A stretch of DNA of 64,000 nt from Croceicoccus gelatinilyticus (GCF_018398395.1 NZ_JAHCBF010000004.1:124001-188000), one strand, 5' to 3'. Positions 8,350 through 18,515 are shown, counted from the stretch's first letter. Program-made: numbers and translations. Notes: a model not told the origin generated them from the sequence alone.

Positions 8350-8793
8350 CTATTTTTCGATCATCGCGGTAAATTCTGCCTCACACGTCACATTGCCATC
8401 GATTGAGGCGGTGCCGGCGAACTTGCAGATGCGCGCGCGCTTGTGAACGAAGCTGACCTTGAGGTCGAGCAGGTGGCCGGGGGTGACCGGCGCACGGAAC
8501 TTCGCATTGTCGATGGCGAGGAAGTAGACCAGCTTGCCCGAACCTTCGAGGCCCAGTGCCTTGATCGCCAGCAGGCCCGCGGCCTGCGCCAGAGCCTCTA
8601 CCTGGAGCACGCCCGGCATGATCGGACGGCCTGGGAAGTGGCCCTGAAAGAAATCCTCGTTGAACGAGACGGCCTTGACCGCGTGGATCTCCGATTCCGG
8701 GTCGAGCGATACGACCCGGTCGACCAGCAGCATCGGATAGCGATGCGGCAGGAGTTCGAGAACCTTTTCGAGTTCGAAACCCGTCTCGCTCAT
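8350..8793 (-). CDS. fabZ: 3-hydroxyacyl-ACP dehydratase FabZ
   Basis: 147 residues with [14 protein letters not shown] at the N terminus and [20 protein letters not shown], the hotdog-fold segment holding the catalytic His and Glu. It dehydrates 3-hydroxyacyl-ACP in type II fatty acid synthesis and supplies lipid A precursors. It lies 11 bases after skp, in the order bamA-skp-fabZ; lpxD, which sits here in many proteobacteria, is absent. Confidence 0.96.
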   Translation of the reverse strand: MSETGFELEKVLELLPHRYPMLLVDRVVSLDPESEIHAVKAVSFNEDFFQGHFPGRPIMPGVLQVEALAQAAGLLAIKALGLEGSGKLVYFLAIDNAKFRAPVTPGHLLDLKVSFVHKRARICKFAGTASIDGNVTCEAEFTAMIEK

Positions 8794-8804
8794 CGATATG
8801 CTCC

Positions 8805-9461
8805 TTAGCGGCCGCCGGCAGCGGCAGCGTTGCCCTGCTGTGCGGCTGCGGCCTGTGCGGCCTCGGCCTGACGCTGTGCGGCGGGCTTCCAGTCAGCGGG
8901 CGGAACCAGCTGTGCCTGAGGCAGGAGGCGGTTCAGTTCGGTCAGAACGTCCTGGTTGAGGTTGTAGGTCTGATCAGCCGAAACGACTGCAGCCGGATTC
9001 AGGACGAGCGTGATCTTGCGGCGCTGCTTGGCAGCTTCAAGTGCGTCGGGCAGCTTGTCGCTGATCTGTTCGAGCACATAGGCGCGCGACATGGCGACCG
9101 GCTGGAGCAGGCGGTTCAGTTCCGCTTCGCCCGACTGCTGGATCCGCTGGATCTGCTGGGCCTGCTGCTGCAGCGAGGCCTGGTTCGGCGACGCGGCCTG
9201 GCTGTCGGCCTGATACTTCTGGAGCAGCGGATCGAGCTGGGCCTGGATCTGCGTGCGACGCTGTTCGGCGGCGTCGATCTGGCTCTTGTAAGTCGTCGGG
9301 CGCTGCTGCTCAGCCAGCTTGTATGCAGCCGAGTTGACGACGATGGCGTCAGGGTTGGCGACCGCGAGGCCCGGGACGGTCTGTGCCGAAGCGGCGACCG
9401 GAAGGGCGACGGGCGCGGCAGCGGCAAGCGCTGCGGCGATGATCTTGTGCGAGGTCTTCAT
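8805..9461 (-). CDS. skp: OmpH/Skp-family periplasmic chaperone
   Basis: 218 residues. A signal peptide ([20 protein letters not shown], cleavage near ASAQ) is followed by a long Gln/Ala-rich coiled coil (about residues 60-130), the tentacle type of Skp. Skp carries unfolded outer-membrane proteins to the BAM complex. The Ala/Gln-rich tail (after about residue 190) is longer than in E. coli Skp. The start ATG overlaps the last base of the bamA stop codon (TGATG), so the two are coupled. Confidence 0.88.
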   Translation of the reverse strand: MKTSHKIIAAALAAAAPVALPVAASAQTVPGLAVANPDAIVVNSAAYKLAEQQRPTTYKSQIDAAEQRRTQIQAQLDPLLQKYQADSQAASPNQASLQQQAQQIQRIQQSGEAELNRLLQPVAMSRAYVLEQISDKLPDALEAAKQRRKITLVLNPAAVVSADQTYNLNQDVLTELNRLLPQAQLVPPADWKPAAQRQAEAAQAAAAQQGNAAAAGGR

Positions 9462-12118
9462 CAGAATTGCGTTCCTACGTTGAAGCTGAATGTCTTCGGG
9501 TCGTCCCCTTCTTCCTTCAGGAGGACCCGTGAGAAGTCGAGGCGCAGCGGGCCGAAAGGCGAATTCCAGCTGACACCGATACCAACAGAGACACGCGGCT
9601 TGGGCGTGTCGCCGAGGTACTCTTCTGTGAAAGGTGAGATGAACAGGGTATTATTGGTCTGGCCGTCAGGCGCGACCGGATCATTGGTATAGACCGGCGC
9701 TGCCAGCGGATCGCCATTCGCATCCACCGTCTGGAGGTAGAGCGGGGCGGCAATGGTGTTGGTGTTCGGGTTCTTCAGGCCCCAGACTGCACCGACATCG
9801 GCGAAGATCGAGGGACGCAGGCCCAGTTCACGCGCGCCCGAGCCCAGCGGGATCTCAAGCTCTGCACGGCCCTTGTAGTACATCTTGCCGCCAAGCGCGT
9901 CGTCTACCCAGTTGTCACGATCTTCGTCGACGATCGTGTAGTTGCCGTTCTCATCAGGCAGCAGACGCTTGCGCACGACACGCGGGCCGATACCGCGAAT
10001 GTCGAAGCCGCGAAGGTCCGGTTCACCGAGGAAGAAACGGTCGGTCAGGCGAACGTCGTCGGTACCGTCGAGGTTACGGTCCTTCAGCGACTTGATGTAG
10101 CCGCCTTCGGCCGAGAGCGAGAACACGAAGTTGCCCAGAACCGAGAAGTACTTCGCACCGTTGAGGCGCAGACGGGCGTAGTGGACGTTACCGCCCAGAC
10201 CCGCATAGTCGGCGTTCGCGACAACACGTTCACCGCGGCTGGGACGAATGCGGTTGTTGAGCGTGTCGTAGATCAGGCTGGTGCCGACGATCGAACTGGT
10301 CCGCTTGCCAAGCGCATCGCAAAGATAACGGCCTGCAACCAACGGATCACATTCTGCCACGCCGTCACCGTTGAGATCGCGGAAATAGCGATCGCCCAGC
10401 GTCACGTCCTCGAGGTTCAGCGTGTAGCGACCGATCAGCGTCATGTACTCGCTGAGCGGCGTACCGGCACGCAGCGAGAAGCCCGTGGTGCTGTTCTCGT
10501 AGGTGTTGTTGCGGTCGTTGTTGAAGTAGTTGAAGCTGTTGTAATCGCGGCGATAGACGTCCGCGCCGAACGAAATGTTCGAATTGAACATGTAGGGTTC
10601 GGTAAAGCTGACCTGAGCCGACTTCGAGTAGCGCGAGTAGTTCAGCGACAGGCCGACCGTCTGGCCGCGGCCGCGGAAGTTACGCTGCTGGATCGAGCCC
10701 TGCAGGATGAAGCTTTCGAGGCTGGAGAAACCGGCCGAAAGCTGAAGTTCGCCGGTCGGCCGTTCTTCGACATTGGCGACCAGCTTGATGCGGTCGGGTG
10801 CGCTGCCCGGCTGCTGCTCGATCTCGAAGTTTTCCTGGAAGTAACCCAGCGAGTTGATGCGCGCGGTCGAACGGCGGACCTGCAGCGAGTTGAACGCATC
10901 GCCTTCGGTCAGACGGAATTCGCGGCGCACGACCTTGTCCTGCGTCAGCGTGTTGCCGTTGACGTCGATCGCTTCGACGTAGACGCGCGGAGCATTGCCG
11001 ATGCGGAAGACGACATCCATCGTCCGCTCGTCCTTGTTGCGGGTATAATCCGGCTCGACCTGACCGAACGCGTAACCGAACGCACCGATCGTTTCGGAAA
11101 GACCCTCGATCGTGTCTTCCACGGTCTGCGCGTTGTACCAGTCGCCGGTGTTCATCGGCAGATTGCTGGTCAGGCGGTCTGAATCGAAGTCGCGGATTTC
11201 GCTGTCGACCGTGACATCGCCGAACTTGTAGCGCTCACCCTCTTCCACCACGTACGTGATGATGAAGTCCTTCTTGTCGGGCGTAAGCTCGGCAACGGCG
11301 GACACGACGCGGAAGTCGACGTAACCTTCGGTGAGGTAGAACTGGCGCAGCTTCTGCTGGTCGAAGGCCAGCTTGTCGGGATCGTAGCTGGTGCCGCCCT
11401 TGATGAACGACAGGAAGCCGGTCTGCTTGGTCAGCATCTCGCCGCGCAGTTCACCGTCGGAAAACTCCTCGTTCCCGATGATGTTGATCTGGCGGACCTT
11501 CGACTTCGGGCCTTCCTTGATCTCGAAGACGATATCGACGCGGTTCTGGTCCAGCGTGACGGCCTTCGGCTCGACCGTGGCGGCAAAGCGGCCCTGGCGC
11601 TTGTAGAGCTCGATGATGCGGTTGACGTCGGCGCGCACCTTCGAACGGGTATAGATCTGGCGCGGCGCGAGCTTGATCTCGGGCAGGATCTTGTCGTTTT
11701 TGAGGCGCTTGTTGCCCTCAAGGATGATGCGGTTGATGATCGGGTTCTCGACCACCTGGATCACGACGTTGCCCGCTTCCTCGCGGATCTTCACGTCCGA
11801 GAACAGCTCGGTCGCATAGAGGTCCTTCAGCGCCTCGTCGGCGGCGGCAGCGGTATAGACGTCGCCGGGGCGCATCTTGATGTAGGACAGGATCGTCTGC
11901 GGCTCGAGCCGCTGGGCACCGGCGACGGCGATCTGGCGAACGATGGTCTGATCCGGAACGACGGGCGCGGCCGTTTCGGCCTCCGGCTGAACCGCAACGG
12001 GCTGTGCTTCCTGTGCCAGCAGCGGGGTCGGCGCGAGGGCCGTTCCCGACAGCAGCACGGTGAACAAGCCGGCGCGGTATGCCGAGAAACGCGGCGATCC
12101 AACTGCCTTTGCGGCCAT
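9461..12118 (-). CDS. bamA: outer-membrane protein assembly factor BamA
   Basis: 885 residues from the ATG at 12118, which has GGAAGG 7 bases ahead and opens a good signal peptide (ending in LLAQ). A frame extension to 12292 has no support. Five POTRA-like repeats fill the N-terminal half (first IAVAGAQRLEPQTILSYI), and the C-terminal half is the Omp85 barrel, ending FSFNVGTQF with the terminal aromatic residue. BamA inserts beta-barrel proteins in the outer membrane. It follows rseP by 216 bases and is coupled to skp. Confidence 0.96.
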   Translation of the reverse strand: MAAKAVGSPRFSAYRAGLFTVLLSGTALAPTPLLAQEAQPVAVQPEAETAAPVVPDQTIVRQIAVAGAQRLEPQTILSYIKMRPGDVYTAAAADEALKDLYATELFSDVKIREEAGNVVIQVVENPIINRIILEGNKRLKNDKILPEIKLAPRQIYTRSKVRADVNRIIELYKRQGRFAATVEPKAVTLDQNRVDIVFEIKEGPKSKVRQINIIGNEEFSDGELRGEMLTKQTGFLSFIKGGTSYDPDKLAFDQQKLRQFYLTEGYVDFRVVSAVAELTPDKKDFIITYVVEEGERYKFGDVTVDSEIRDFDSDRLTSNLPMNTGDWYNAQTVEDTIEGLSETIGAFGYAFGQVEPDYTRNKDERTMDVVFRIGNAPRVYVEAIDVNGNTLTQDKVVRREFRLTEGDAFNSLQVRRSTARINSLGYFQENFEIEQQPGSAPDRIKLVANVEERPTGELQLSAGFSSLESFILQGSIQQRNFRGRGQTVGLSLNYSRYSKSAQVSFTEPYMFNSNISFGADVYRRDYNSFNYFNNDRNNTYENSTTGFSLRAGTPLSEYMTLIGRYTLNLEDVTLGDRYFRDLNGDGVAECDPLVAGRYLCDALGKRTSSIVGTSLIYDTLNNRIRPSRGERVVANADYAGLGGNVHYARLRLNGAKYFSVLGNFVFSLSAEGGYIKSLKDRNLDGTDDVRLTDRFFLGEPDLRGFDIRGIGPRVVRKRLLPDENGNYTIVDEDRDNWVDDALGGKMYYKGRAELEIPLGSGARELGLRPSIFADVGAVWGLKNPNTNTIAAPLYLQTVDANGDPLAAPVYTNDPVAPDGQTNNTLFISPFTEEYLGDTPKPRVSVGIGVSWNSPFGPLRLDFSRVLLKEEGDDPKTFSFNVGTQF

Positions 12119-12334
12119 CAACAAACCTTCCGTCCAATATGGGTATGTCCGTTCCCAACGAACATCCCGGATACGTCCCCCGCCCAGCCGGTCGTTAACC
12201 GTCCCGGCGCGTCGCAGCCCTGTGCCCGATGGAGGCGGCACTATCAAGCCGCAGCCGTGTCCTTTTCCGCGATTCAACGCCGCGAGCACCAAGAGTTCGC
12301 GGCCCCTTCCCGATGAGCCGAAGGCCCTGACAGG

Positions 12335-13444
12335 TCAGAATATGTCGAGTGAGGAGATATCGAGGATCGTCACGAACACCATAAGGCTCAGAACAAGAGC
12401 CAGCCCCGTGCGGAAAGCCAGTTCCTGGCCCCGCGGTGAAACCGGCCGGCGGCGAACGGCCTCGATCGCGTAAAAAGCGAGGTGCCCGCCGTCGAGGACG
12501 GGGATTGGCAGGAGGTTAATGAATGCCAAGTTAATTGAGATCATGGCGACGAAGCCGATGTAGGCATACCAGCCCTGGATCAGCTGTTCGCCCGAGTATT
12601 TCGCGATCTTGACCGGCCCGCCCAGTTCGTCGAGCGAGCGCCTGCCGGTAATGATCTGCCACAGGCCGACCGCCGACATCTTCATGATCGCGTAAGTCTG
12701 TGAAACACCCTCGCCCACGGCCTCTACCGGCCCAACCTCGTCCACGCGCACTTCGCGGGCCCCGATGCCGAGGCGGCCCATGCGGAACTCATTGCCGAAG
12801 CGGTCGACCTCGACATGGGTGCCCAGCGTGATGTCCGCGCTCTTTTCCTCGCCTTCGTGGAGCCAGGTGACGCTGACCGTCTCACCCGGATAGGCCATGA
12901 CCGACTGCTGGATGTCCTCGAAGCTGTCGATGGTGGTACCGTCGAGCGTCAGGATGCGGTCGCCAAGGTCGATCCCGGCTGTGGCGGCAGGCGATTCTTC
13001 GAGGATTTCGCCCACGATCGGTTCGGCAACGACTTTGCCGAACGCCATCATGAAACCGGCGATGATGACGATCGCGACGATCAGGTTGGTGACCGGCCCT
13101 GCCGCGACGATCGCTGCGCGCGCGCCCAGCCCCTTGGCCTGGAAGGTCTGGTTCCGCTCTTCCTCGGGCAGTTCCAGCCACTCGTCCGTGGGCTGGCTGG
13201 CGGGGTTCATATCGCCCGCGAATTGCACATAGCCGCCCAGCGGCAGGGCCGAGAGCTTCCAGCGCGTGCCGCGCTTGTCGGTAAAGCCTGCGACTTCCTT
13301 GCCGAAGCCGACGGAGAACGCCTCGGCCTTCACGCCGAAGAAGCGGCCGACGAGATAGTGCCCCAGTTCGTGCACGACGACGAGCGGCGCCAACACGACG
13401 ATGAAGCCGATGATCGCGGTCAGAAGATTAGGACTGTCGAACAT
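12335..13444 (-). CDS. rseP: site-2 intramembrane zinc protease RseP
   Basis: 369 residues from ATG 13444, one base after the dxr stop. The HELGH zinc motif (VVHELGHYLVG) is in the first membrane segment, a PDZ domain follows (EESPAATAGIDLGDRILTLD), and the LDGGHL motif is in the C-terminal membrane segment: the RseP pattern. These proteases release membrane-bound anti-sigma factors and clear signal peptide remnants. The longer frame upstream is inside dxr and is discarded. Confidence 0.95.
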   Translation of the reverse strand: MFDSPNLLTAIIGFIVVLAPLVVVHELGHYLVGRFFGVKAEAFSVGFGKEVAGFTDKRGTRWKLSALPLGGYVQFAGDMNPASQPTDEWLELPEEERNQTFQAKGLGARAAIVAAGPVTNLIVAIVIIAGFMMAFGKVVAEPIVGEILEESPAATAGIDLGDRILTLDGTTIDSFEDIQQSVMAYPGETVSVTWLHEGEEKSADITLGTHVEVDRFGNEFRMGRLGIGAREVRVDEVGPVEAVGEGVSQTYAIMKMSAVGLWQIITGRRSLDELGGPVKIAKYSGEQLIQGWYAYIGFVAMISINLAFINLLPIPVLDGGHLAFYAIEAVRRRPVSPRGQELAFRTGLALVLSLMVFVTILDISSLDIF

Positions 13445-13445
13445 T

Positions 13446-14600
13446 TCAGACGCGTTCCAGCAATTCCCCGGCACGGCGCCGTGCCTCGGCATCGGCGGCG
13501 ATGACTTCATCGAGAGTCTTCGGCGCAGACGGAATGCCCAGGCTGAGGACCTGTTCGCACTGTGCCACAATTCGCGTGAACTTGATCTTACCGGCAAGAA
13601 AAGCGGCCACGGCCACTTCGTTCGCGGCATTGAGGACGGCAGGCGCGGCCCCGCCCGCCTCTGCGCATTCGCGCGCGACGCGGGTGGCGGGGAACAGGTC
13701 CTCGTCCGGTGCGCGGAACGTCAGCGTGCCGATGGCGGCAAGGTCCAGCGGCGCGCAGGGCGTATCCATACGCTGCGGCCATGCCAGAGCCGAGGCGATG
13801 GGCACGCGCATGTCCGAAGGGCCAAGCTGCGCCAGCGTGGAGCCGTCGCGGTATTCGACCATCGAGTGCACGATCGACTGCGGGTGGACGATGACGCGCA
13901 GACGCTCCAGCCCGACGGGGAAGAGGTGATAGGCCTCGATGAATTCAAGCCCCTTGTTCATCATCGTGGCGGAATCGACGCTGATCTTCGCGCCCATGTC
14001 CCAGTTCGGGTGCGCCACGGCCTGCGCAGGCGTTGCAGCCTCGATCTGGTCGCGCGTCGCATCGCGGAACGGGCCGCCGCTGGCCGTCAGCGTAATCCAG
14101 CGCACATTGGCCAGATCCTCGCCCTGAAGGCACTGGAAGATCGCGTTGTGTTCGGAATCGACCGGCAGCAGCGTTGCGCCATGCTTGGCAACGGCCGCGG
14201 TCATGACCTCGCCCGCGCTGACCAGCGCTTCCTTGTTGGCAAGCGCGATGGTCCCGCCCTGCTCGATCGCGGCCATCGTGGGGGCCAGCCCTGCGCAACC
14301 GACGATAGCGGCGACGGTAATGTCGGCCCCGCGCGCTGCGGCTTCGTTCAGGGCAGTAGGTCCGCCAGCCGCCTCGATCCCGCTTCCGGCAAGCGCGTCG
14401 CGCAATTCGGGCAGACAGCTCTCGTCACCGACGACGGCGACTTCGGCCTCGAACTCACGGGCGAGCTTCGCCAGTTCGACCGCGCTGCAATTCGCGGTCA
14501 GCGCGACGACGCGCCAGTCCGCGCGGTTGTGGCGGATGAGGTCGAGCGTGGAAGCGCCGACCGAACCCGTCGCGCCCAGAACCGTAATGCTGCGCGTCAT
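13446..14600 (-). CDS. dxr: 1-deoxy-D-xylulose 5-phosphate reductoisomerase
   Basis: 384 residues. NADPH-binding GATGSVG at the N terminus, the metal site DSEHNAIFQ and the SASGGPF substrate loop identify DXR of the MEP isoprenoid pathway. It is coupled to cdsA by an ATGA overlap upstream and to rseP downstream. Products of this pathway feed uppS and the polyprenyl synthase elsewhere in the window. Confidence 0.97.
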   Translation of the reverse strand: MTRSITVLGATGSVGASTLDLIRHNRADWRVVALTANCSAVELAKLAREFEAEVAVVGDESCLPELRDALAGSGIEAAGGPTALNEAAARGADITVAAIVGCAGLAPTMAAIEQGGTIALANKEALVSAGEVMTAAVAKHGATLLPVDSEHNAIFQCLQGEDLANVRWITLTASGGPFRDATRDQIEAATPAQAVAHPNWDMGAKISVDSATMMNKGLEFIEAYHLFPVGLERLRVIVHPQSIVHSMVEYRDGSTLAQLGPSDMRVPIASALAWPQRMDTPCAPLDLAAIGTLTFRAPDEDLFPATRVARECAEAGGAAPAVLNAANEVAVAAFLAGKIKFTRIVAQCEQVLSLGIPSAPKTLDEVIAADAEARRRAGELLERV

Positions 14601-15382
14601 GTGGCGACCTGTGCCAGCACGCCGATCAGGATCGCGACCGGAAGCATCCCGTCCACGCGGTCGAATACGCCGCCATGGCCGGGGATCAGGGTCGAGCTGT
14701 CCTTCACCTTGGCGCGGCGCTTCATCCAGCTCTCGAAGAAGTCGCCCGCTTGCGCCAGGACGGCCAGAACCGCGCCCGCCGCGATGGCCGAGGCGATGAG
14801 TTCAGGCCCGCCGAACATGACGAAGTAGGTATCGTGCGCCGCCCCGCTGGTGACCGCATCGCCCATCCCCGTCGCCCACATGTGCGACGTGAACATGAAG
14901 AGCAGGAGCGCCAGCGTCGCGCCGACAACGCCGCCGCCCAGCCCCGCCCAGGTCTTGGACGGACTGATGGCAGGGGCAATCTTGGGGCCGCCGATGGTGC
15001 GGCCTGCGAAATAGGCGAACGTGTCGACGAAGGCGGTAACAAGGATCGCGAAGACGACCAGCATCGAAGGCATGGTGACCATGAGGTAGGCCGCAGCGCC
15101 CATGTAGACTGCGCCCGCAAGCATCCAGACCAGCGATTTCACACCGGAAAACCCGAGCTCCGCCGACATGCGCCGGACGATACGCTGCCATTCCCAGTAT
15201 GCCGCGCCCGCGACCAGAACGATCAGCGCATCGAGCAGCAAGCCTCCGACCCACAGGCAGATCGCAGCAACGGCGACCATGACGACCGCAGAAATCGCAC
15301 GCGCGCCAAGGTCGGTATTGCGCGGACCTTCGGGACGGACATGACCGGGCTCTACCGGCCCCGGCTGTTCAGCGTCCGCCAT
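14597..15382 (-). CDS. cdsA: phosphatidate cytidylyltransferase
   Basis: 261 residues from the ATG at 15382, which overlaps the end of uppS by 14 bases. It is a polytopic membrane protein with the family signature near the C terminus (KVKDSSTLIPGHGGVFDRVD). It makes CDP-diacylglycerol, the substrate of pssA at 21306. A longer frame reaching to 15478 only re-reads uppS. Confidence 0.95.
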   Translation of the reverse strand: MADAEQPGPVEPGHVRPEGPRNTDLGARAISAVVMVAVAAICLWVGGLLLDALIVLVAGAAYWEWQRIVRRMSAELGFSGVKSLVWMLAGAVYMGAAAYLMVTMPSMLVVFAILVTAFVDTFAYFAGRTIGGPKIAPAISPSKTWAGLGGGVVGATLALLLFMFTSHMWATGMGDAVTSGAAHDTYFVMFGGPELIASAIAAGAVLAVLAQAGDFFESWMKRRAKVKDSSTLIPGHGGVFDRVDGMLPVAILIGVLAQVAT

Positions 15383-16097
15383 AGCGGCGCTCCCGTCCTG
15401 AAAAATGGTCCAGCGCCTCGCGGAAGTGCGCGGGGCTGAAATCGGGCCAGAGCACGTCGGTGAAGTAAAGCTCGGCATAGGCCGCCTGCCACAGCAGGAA
15501 GTTCGACAGGCGCACTTCCCCGCTCGTGCGGATCAGCAGGTCAAGCGGCGGCATCCCCGCCGTGTCGAGATGGCGCGCGATGGCCTCCTCGGTAATCTCG
15601 CCCTCTGCCGCCGCAGCCCGCGCCGCGCGCACGATTTCGGCCTGCGCGCCATAGTTCAGCGCGATGGCCAGCGTGACCTTGTCGTTGCCCGCCGTACGCG
15701 CCAGCGCACCATCGATCAGTTCGACCGCCTCATCATCGAATACCGAGTAATCGCCCACGATCTTCAGCTTCACCCCGGCCTCGGCGATCTCGTCCAGATC
15801 GTTGCGGATGAAGTGCTTCATGAGCGCGGTCAGGTCCGCGATCTCGTCAGCGGGGCGCCCCCAGTTCTCGGTGCTGAAGGCATAGAGCGTCAGCGCCTCG
15901 ACCGGGTTCTCGCGCAAGCTGCGCACGAGGTTGCGGACCGCCTCGACGCCCTTCTTGTGGCCCATCGCGCGCGGCAGCAGGCGCTTTTTCGCCCAGCGCC
16001 CGTTGCCGTCCATGATAATCGCGACATGGCGCGGACCGCCACGCGGCCCCGCGCCTGAACCGGACGCCGGCGCCTTCGAGGGCGCGGAACTGCTCAC
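15369..16097 (-). CDS. uppS: undecaprenyl diphosphate synthase
   Basis: 242 residues with the cis-prenyltransferase motifs [13 protein letters not shown] and [15 protein letters not shown]. It makes the C55 lipid carrier for peptidoglycan and surface polysaccharides. The start is a GTG overlapping the frr stop (GTGA), so it is coupled to frr. The N-terminal 20 residues (Ser/Ala/Gly-rich) extend beyond the conserved core. Confidence 0.96.
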   Translation of the reverse strand: MSSSAPSKAPASGSGAGPRGGPRHVAIIMDGNGRWAKKRLLPRAMGHKKGVEAVRNLVRSLRENPVEALTLYAFSTENWGRPADEIADLTALMKHFIRNDLDEIAEAGVKLKIVGDYSVFDDEAVELIDGALARTAGNDKVTLAIALNYGAQAEIVRAARAAAAEGEITEEAIARHLDTAGMPPLDLLIRTSGEVRLSNFLLWQAAYAELYFTDVLWPDFSPAHFREALDHFSGRERRYGGR

Positions 16098-16651
16098 TGG
16101 GTGAGAATTTCCTTTTCCTTCGCCTCTGCGGCCTTGTCGGCCTCGGCGACGTACTTGTCGGTCAGCTTCTGGACCTCGTCCTCGGAACGCTTGCGATCGT
16201 CCTCGGAGATTTCCTTCTTCTTCTCGTCTTCCTTGAGCGATTCCATGCCGTCACGGCGCACGTTGCGGATCGCGATCTTGGCCTGCTCGGCATATTTGCC
16301 GGCAAGCTTGGCAAGGTCCTTGCGGCGCTCTTCGGTAAGGTCGGGCATCGGCAGGCGCAGGGTCTGGCCGTCGATCATCGGGTTAAGGCCGAGGTTCGCG
16401 TGGGCAATGCCCTTTTCGACCGCGATGACGTTCGACTTGTCCCACACCTGCACCGACAGCATCCGCGGTTCAGGGGCGGAAACAGTCGCCACCTGGTTCA
16501 GCGGCATCATCGCGCCATAGACCTCGACCACGACGGGATCGAGCAGCGAGACGTTGGCGCGGCCCGTGCGCAGGCCGGAAAGATCGCCCTTCAGCGATTC
16601 GACGGCGCCGTTCATGCGGCGTTCGATGTCGGCCTTGTCGTATTTGGCCAT
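16094..16651 (-). CDS. frr: ribosome recycling factor
   Basis: 185 residues, exactly the usual RRF length. It has the family elements [20 protein letters not shown] and the C-terminal helices. RRF with EF-G splits post-termination ribosomes. It follows pyrH by 24 bases in the conserved order pyrH-frr-uppS. Confidence 0.97.
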   Translation of the reverse strand: MAKYDKADIERRMNGAVESLKGDLSGLRTGRANVSLLDPVVVEVYGAMMPLNQVATVSAPEPRMLSVQVWDKSNVIAVEKGIAHANLGLNPMIDGQTLRLPMPDLTEERRKDLAKLAGKYAEQAKIAIRNVRRDGMESLKEDEKKKEISEDDRKRSEDEVQKLTDKYVAEADKAAEAKEKEILTQ

Positions 16652-16675
16652 GATCGGTCCTCTCTAGTTCAAGCT

Positions 16676-17407
16676 TCAGGCCCGGCGCAGTTCGGTCCGG
16701 ACGATGGTCTGGGTGCCTTCCCCGGAAAGAACGCGGGCAAGATTGCCGCGTTCGCGGATGGAGAAGACGACGATGGGGATGTCGTTGTCGCGGCACAAGG
16801 CCACGGCGCTTGCGTCCATGACCTTGAGGTTGTCGGCAAGGACAGTGTCGTAATCGATGTGTTCGAAGCGCGTCGCGGTCGGATCCTTCTTGGGATCGGC
16901 GTTATAGACACCGTCGACGCTGGTGCCCTTGAACAGGGCGTCGCACTTCATTTCGGCAGCACGCAGCGCGGCGCCGGAATCGGTGGTGAAATAAGGTGCG
17001 CCCACGCCCGCTGCAAAGATCACGACGCGGCCCTTTTCAAGGTGCCGTTCGGCGCGGCGGCGGATCACCGGCTCGCAGACCTGATCCATCTGGATCGCCG
17101 ACTGCACGCGCGTTTCCACGCCCAGCTTTTCGAGCGCGGCCTGCATGGCCAGCGCGTTCATTACGGTCGCCAGCATGCCCATATAGTCGGCCTGTGCGCG
17201 GTCCATGCCCTGCGCTGCGCCCGCCATGCCGCGGAAGATATTGCCGCCGCCGATGACGAGACAGATTTCGAGCCCCGTTTCCTTCGCCGCCTTCACTTCC
17301 TCGGCCAGCTTGGCGACGAAGTCGGTATCGATGCCGAACTGCTGATCGCCCATCAGCACCTCGCCCGAAAGTTTCAGGAGAATACGCTTGGTGTCGGCAA
17401 GAAGCAT
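16676..17407 (-). CDS. pyrH: UMP kinase
   Basis: 243 residues from ATG 17405-17407, beginning [20 protein letters not shown] with the phosphate-binding KLSGE, then [10 protein letters not shown]. Phosphorylates UMP to UDP. A longer upstream frame lacks similarity and a ribosome binding site. Between pyrH and tsf, normally near neighbours, this genome carries three small genes (17524-18779). Confidence 0.96.
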   Translation of the reverse strand: MLLADTKRILLKLSGEVLMGDQQFGIDTDFVAKLAEEVKAAKETGLEICLVIGGGNIFRGMAGAAQGMDRAQADYMGMLATVMNALAMQAALEKLGVETRVQSAIQMDQVCEPVIRRRAERHLEKGRVVIFAAGVGAPYFTTDSGAALRAAEMKCDALFKGTSVDGVYNADPKKDPTATRFEHIDYDTVLADNLKVMDASAVALCRDNDIPIVVFSIRERGNLARVLSGEGTQTIVRTELRRA

Positions 17408-17523
17408 GGCAGGAACGGTTCTCGAATTGGTGAGGAGCCGCCATGCCTTAGTGTCGCGCGCCGCCAATGCCAAGCGCGCTTTGCCTGAAATCACCTCATC
17501 GGCGCAGCGCTATGCCGCACAGA

Positions 17524-17784
17524 CTACTGCGCGGCGCGGCGCCCTTTCGCCCAGCGCCACAGGCCCCAGACGATCGCGATGTTGAGCAGCGGGGCCAGCA
17601 CCATAGGTAGCGGACCTGCCAAACCTATCCGGTCAAGCAGGAGGTTCCACGGCAGGCCCAGCGGCAGAAGGAACACGCCTGCAAGCGGATCCTGTTCCTG
17701 CCCGAAGAGGCCGAACGTACCGATGATCAGCAGTGCAAGCGCCGCGAGATAGAGCACGACATAGATACCCAAGAGCCACTTCAT
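17524..17784 (-). CDS. small two-helix membrane protein with GLPWN motif (paralogue 1)
   Basis: 86 residues from the ATG at 17784. It opens MKWLLGIYVVLYLAALALLI, a membrane helix, has a central GLPWN motif and a second hydrophobic stretch (LAPLLNIAIVWGLW), and ends in basic residues. It aligns over its whole length with the product of 18516-18779 (shared MKWL, YLxAL, GLPWN, PxxN and a C-terminal IxW). Function unknown; the family is not one I can name. It is the third of three small genes inserted between tsf and pyrH. Confidence 0.75.
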   Translation of the reverse strand: MKWLLGIYVVLYLAALALLIIGTFGLFGQEQDPLAGVFLLPLGLPWNLLLDRIGLAGPLPMVLAPLLNIAIVWGLWRWAKGRRAAQ

Positions 17785-17833
17785 CGCAGCAAGTCCCCCG
17801 CCACCAAACGTGATGGCGGGGGCATAGCAGGTA

Positions 17834-18373
17834 TCAGGCCGCTTCGGTAAGGGGGCCGCCGATGCTGCATGCCATGTCGACGCCGAGCACGTGGGCAACG
17901 CGGCCCATCGCCATCCATGCAGCGGTGGCATAAGTCAGCTCGACGATCTCGGCATCGGAAAGATGCTGCTTGAGCTCGGCCCAGAACGCCTCGTCACTGG
18001 CAAGGCCCTGCGGGTCCTGACCCATGCGCTGCGAATAGCGGACCGCGATCCGTTCGCGATCGGAAAGCGCCGAAAGATCGCCGTTCAGGACGGCCTGGTA
18101 CATCGCCTCGTCGGGATGCTCGTCCTGTTCCAGAACGCCGGCGTCGAGCCCGATCGCGCGCAGGTCGCGTTCCGAGCGCCAGTTCTTGCATACGACGCAG
18201 CCGTTGATGACGGCGGTAGCAATCCGGCACGCCTCGAACATGCGCAGGGGCAGTTTTGAAAATCGATAAGGCGACATGGCGAAACCGTCCGCCGCCTTGA
18301 TGATCTCGGGCGAATACTGGGCCGCAAGGCTCGGAATCGGGGAATCGGGCTGTGGGTCGAGTGCTACTCGCAT
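17834..18373 (-). CDS. AhpD-like / carboxymuconolactone decarboxylase-family protein
   Basis: 179 residues. The CMD/AhpD fold is indicated by the helical repeats and by the redox CxxC at C59-C62 (NGCVVCKNW). The motif LTYATAAWMAMGRVAHVLGV fits the conserved C-terminal helix of the family. Proteins with this CxxC usually act as alkylhydroperoxidases. It is flanked by two paralogous membrane proteins, and a CATG-type site lies about 120 bases upstream (18490-18501), linking it loosely to the catabolic island at the window start. Confidence 0.82.
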   Translation of the reverse strand: MRVALDPQPDSPIPSLAAQYSPEIIKAADGFAMSPYRFSKLPLRMFEACRIATAVINGCVVCKNWRSERDLRAIGLDAGVLEQDEHPDEAMYQAVLNGDLSALSDRERIAVRYSQRMGQDPQGLASDEAFWAELKQHLSDAEIVELTYATAAWMAMGRVAHVLGVDMACSIGGPLTEAA

Positions 18374-18489
18374 GATGCTCTCTCCGGTAAGCGGGGGCCT
18401 TATGCGCCTCTTCCGGGCGGGGCCCTCTCATCGGGCGGCGCATCGCCGCTCCGTTCGACGGGCAAGGCTACGCAGCAGCGCCAAAGAGT

Positions 18490-18507
18490 CAATCATGTTT
18501 GTTTTTT
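18490..18507. promoter_or_regulatory. CATG-centred operator-like site (copy D, weak)
   Basis: CA-N2-CATG-N2-TG (core CAATCATGTTTG) followed by a T run, as in copies A-C. The outer arms do not pair well. It lies between the AhpD-like gene and the membrane protein gene upstream of it. Confidence 0.35.
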
Positions 18508-18515
18508 ACTGAGAG

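Noticed and set aside
12119-12292. Upstream extension of bamA to 12292
   Set aside because: The 58 extra residues lack a ribosome binding site and come before a clear signal peptide; ATG 12118 has GGAAGG.
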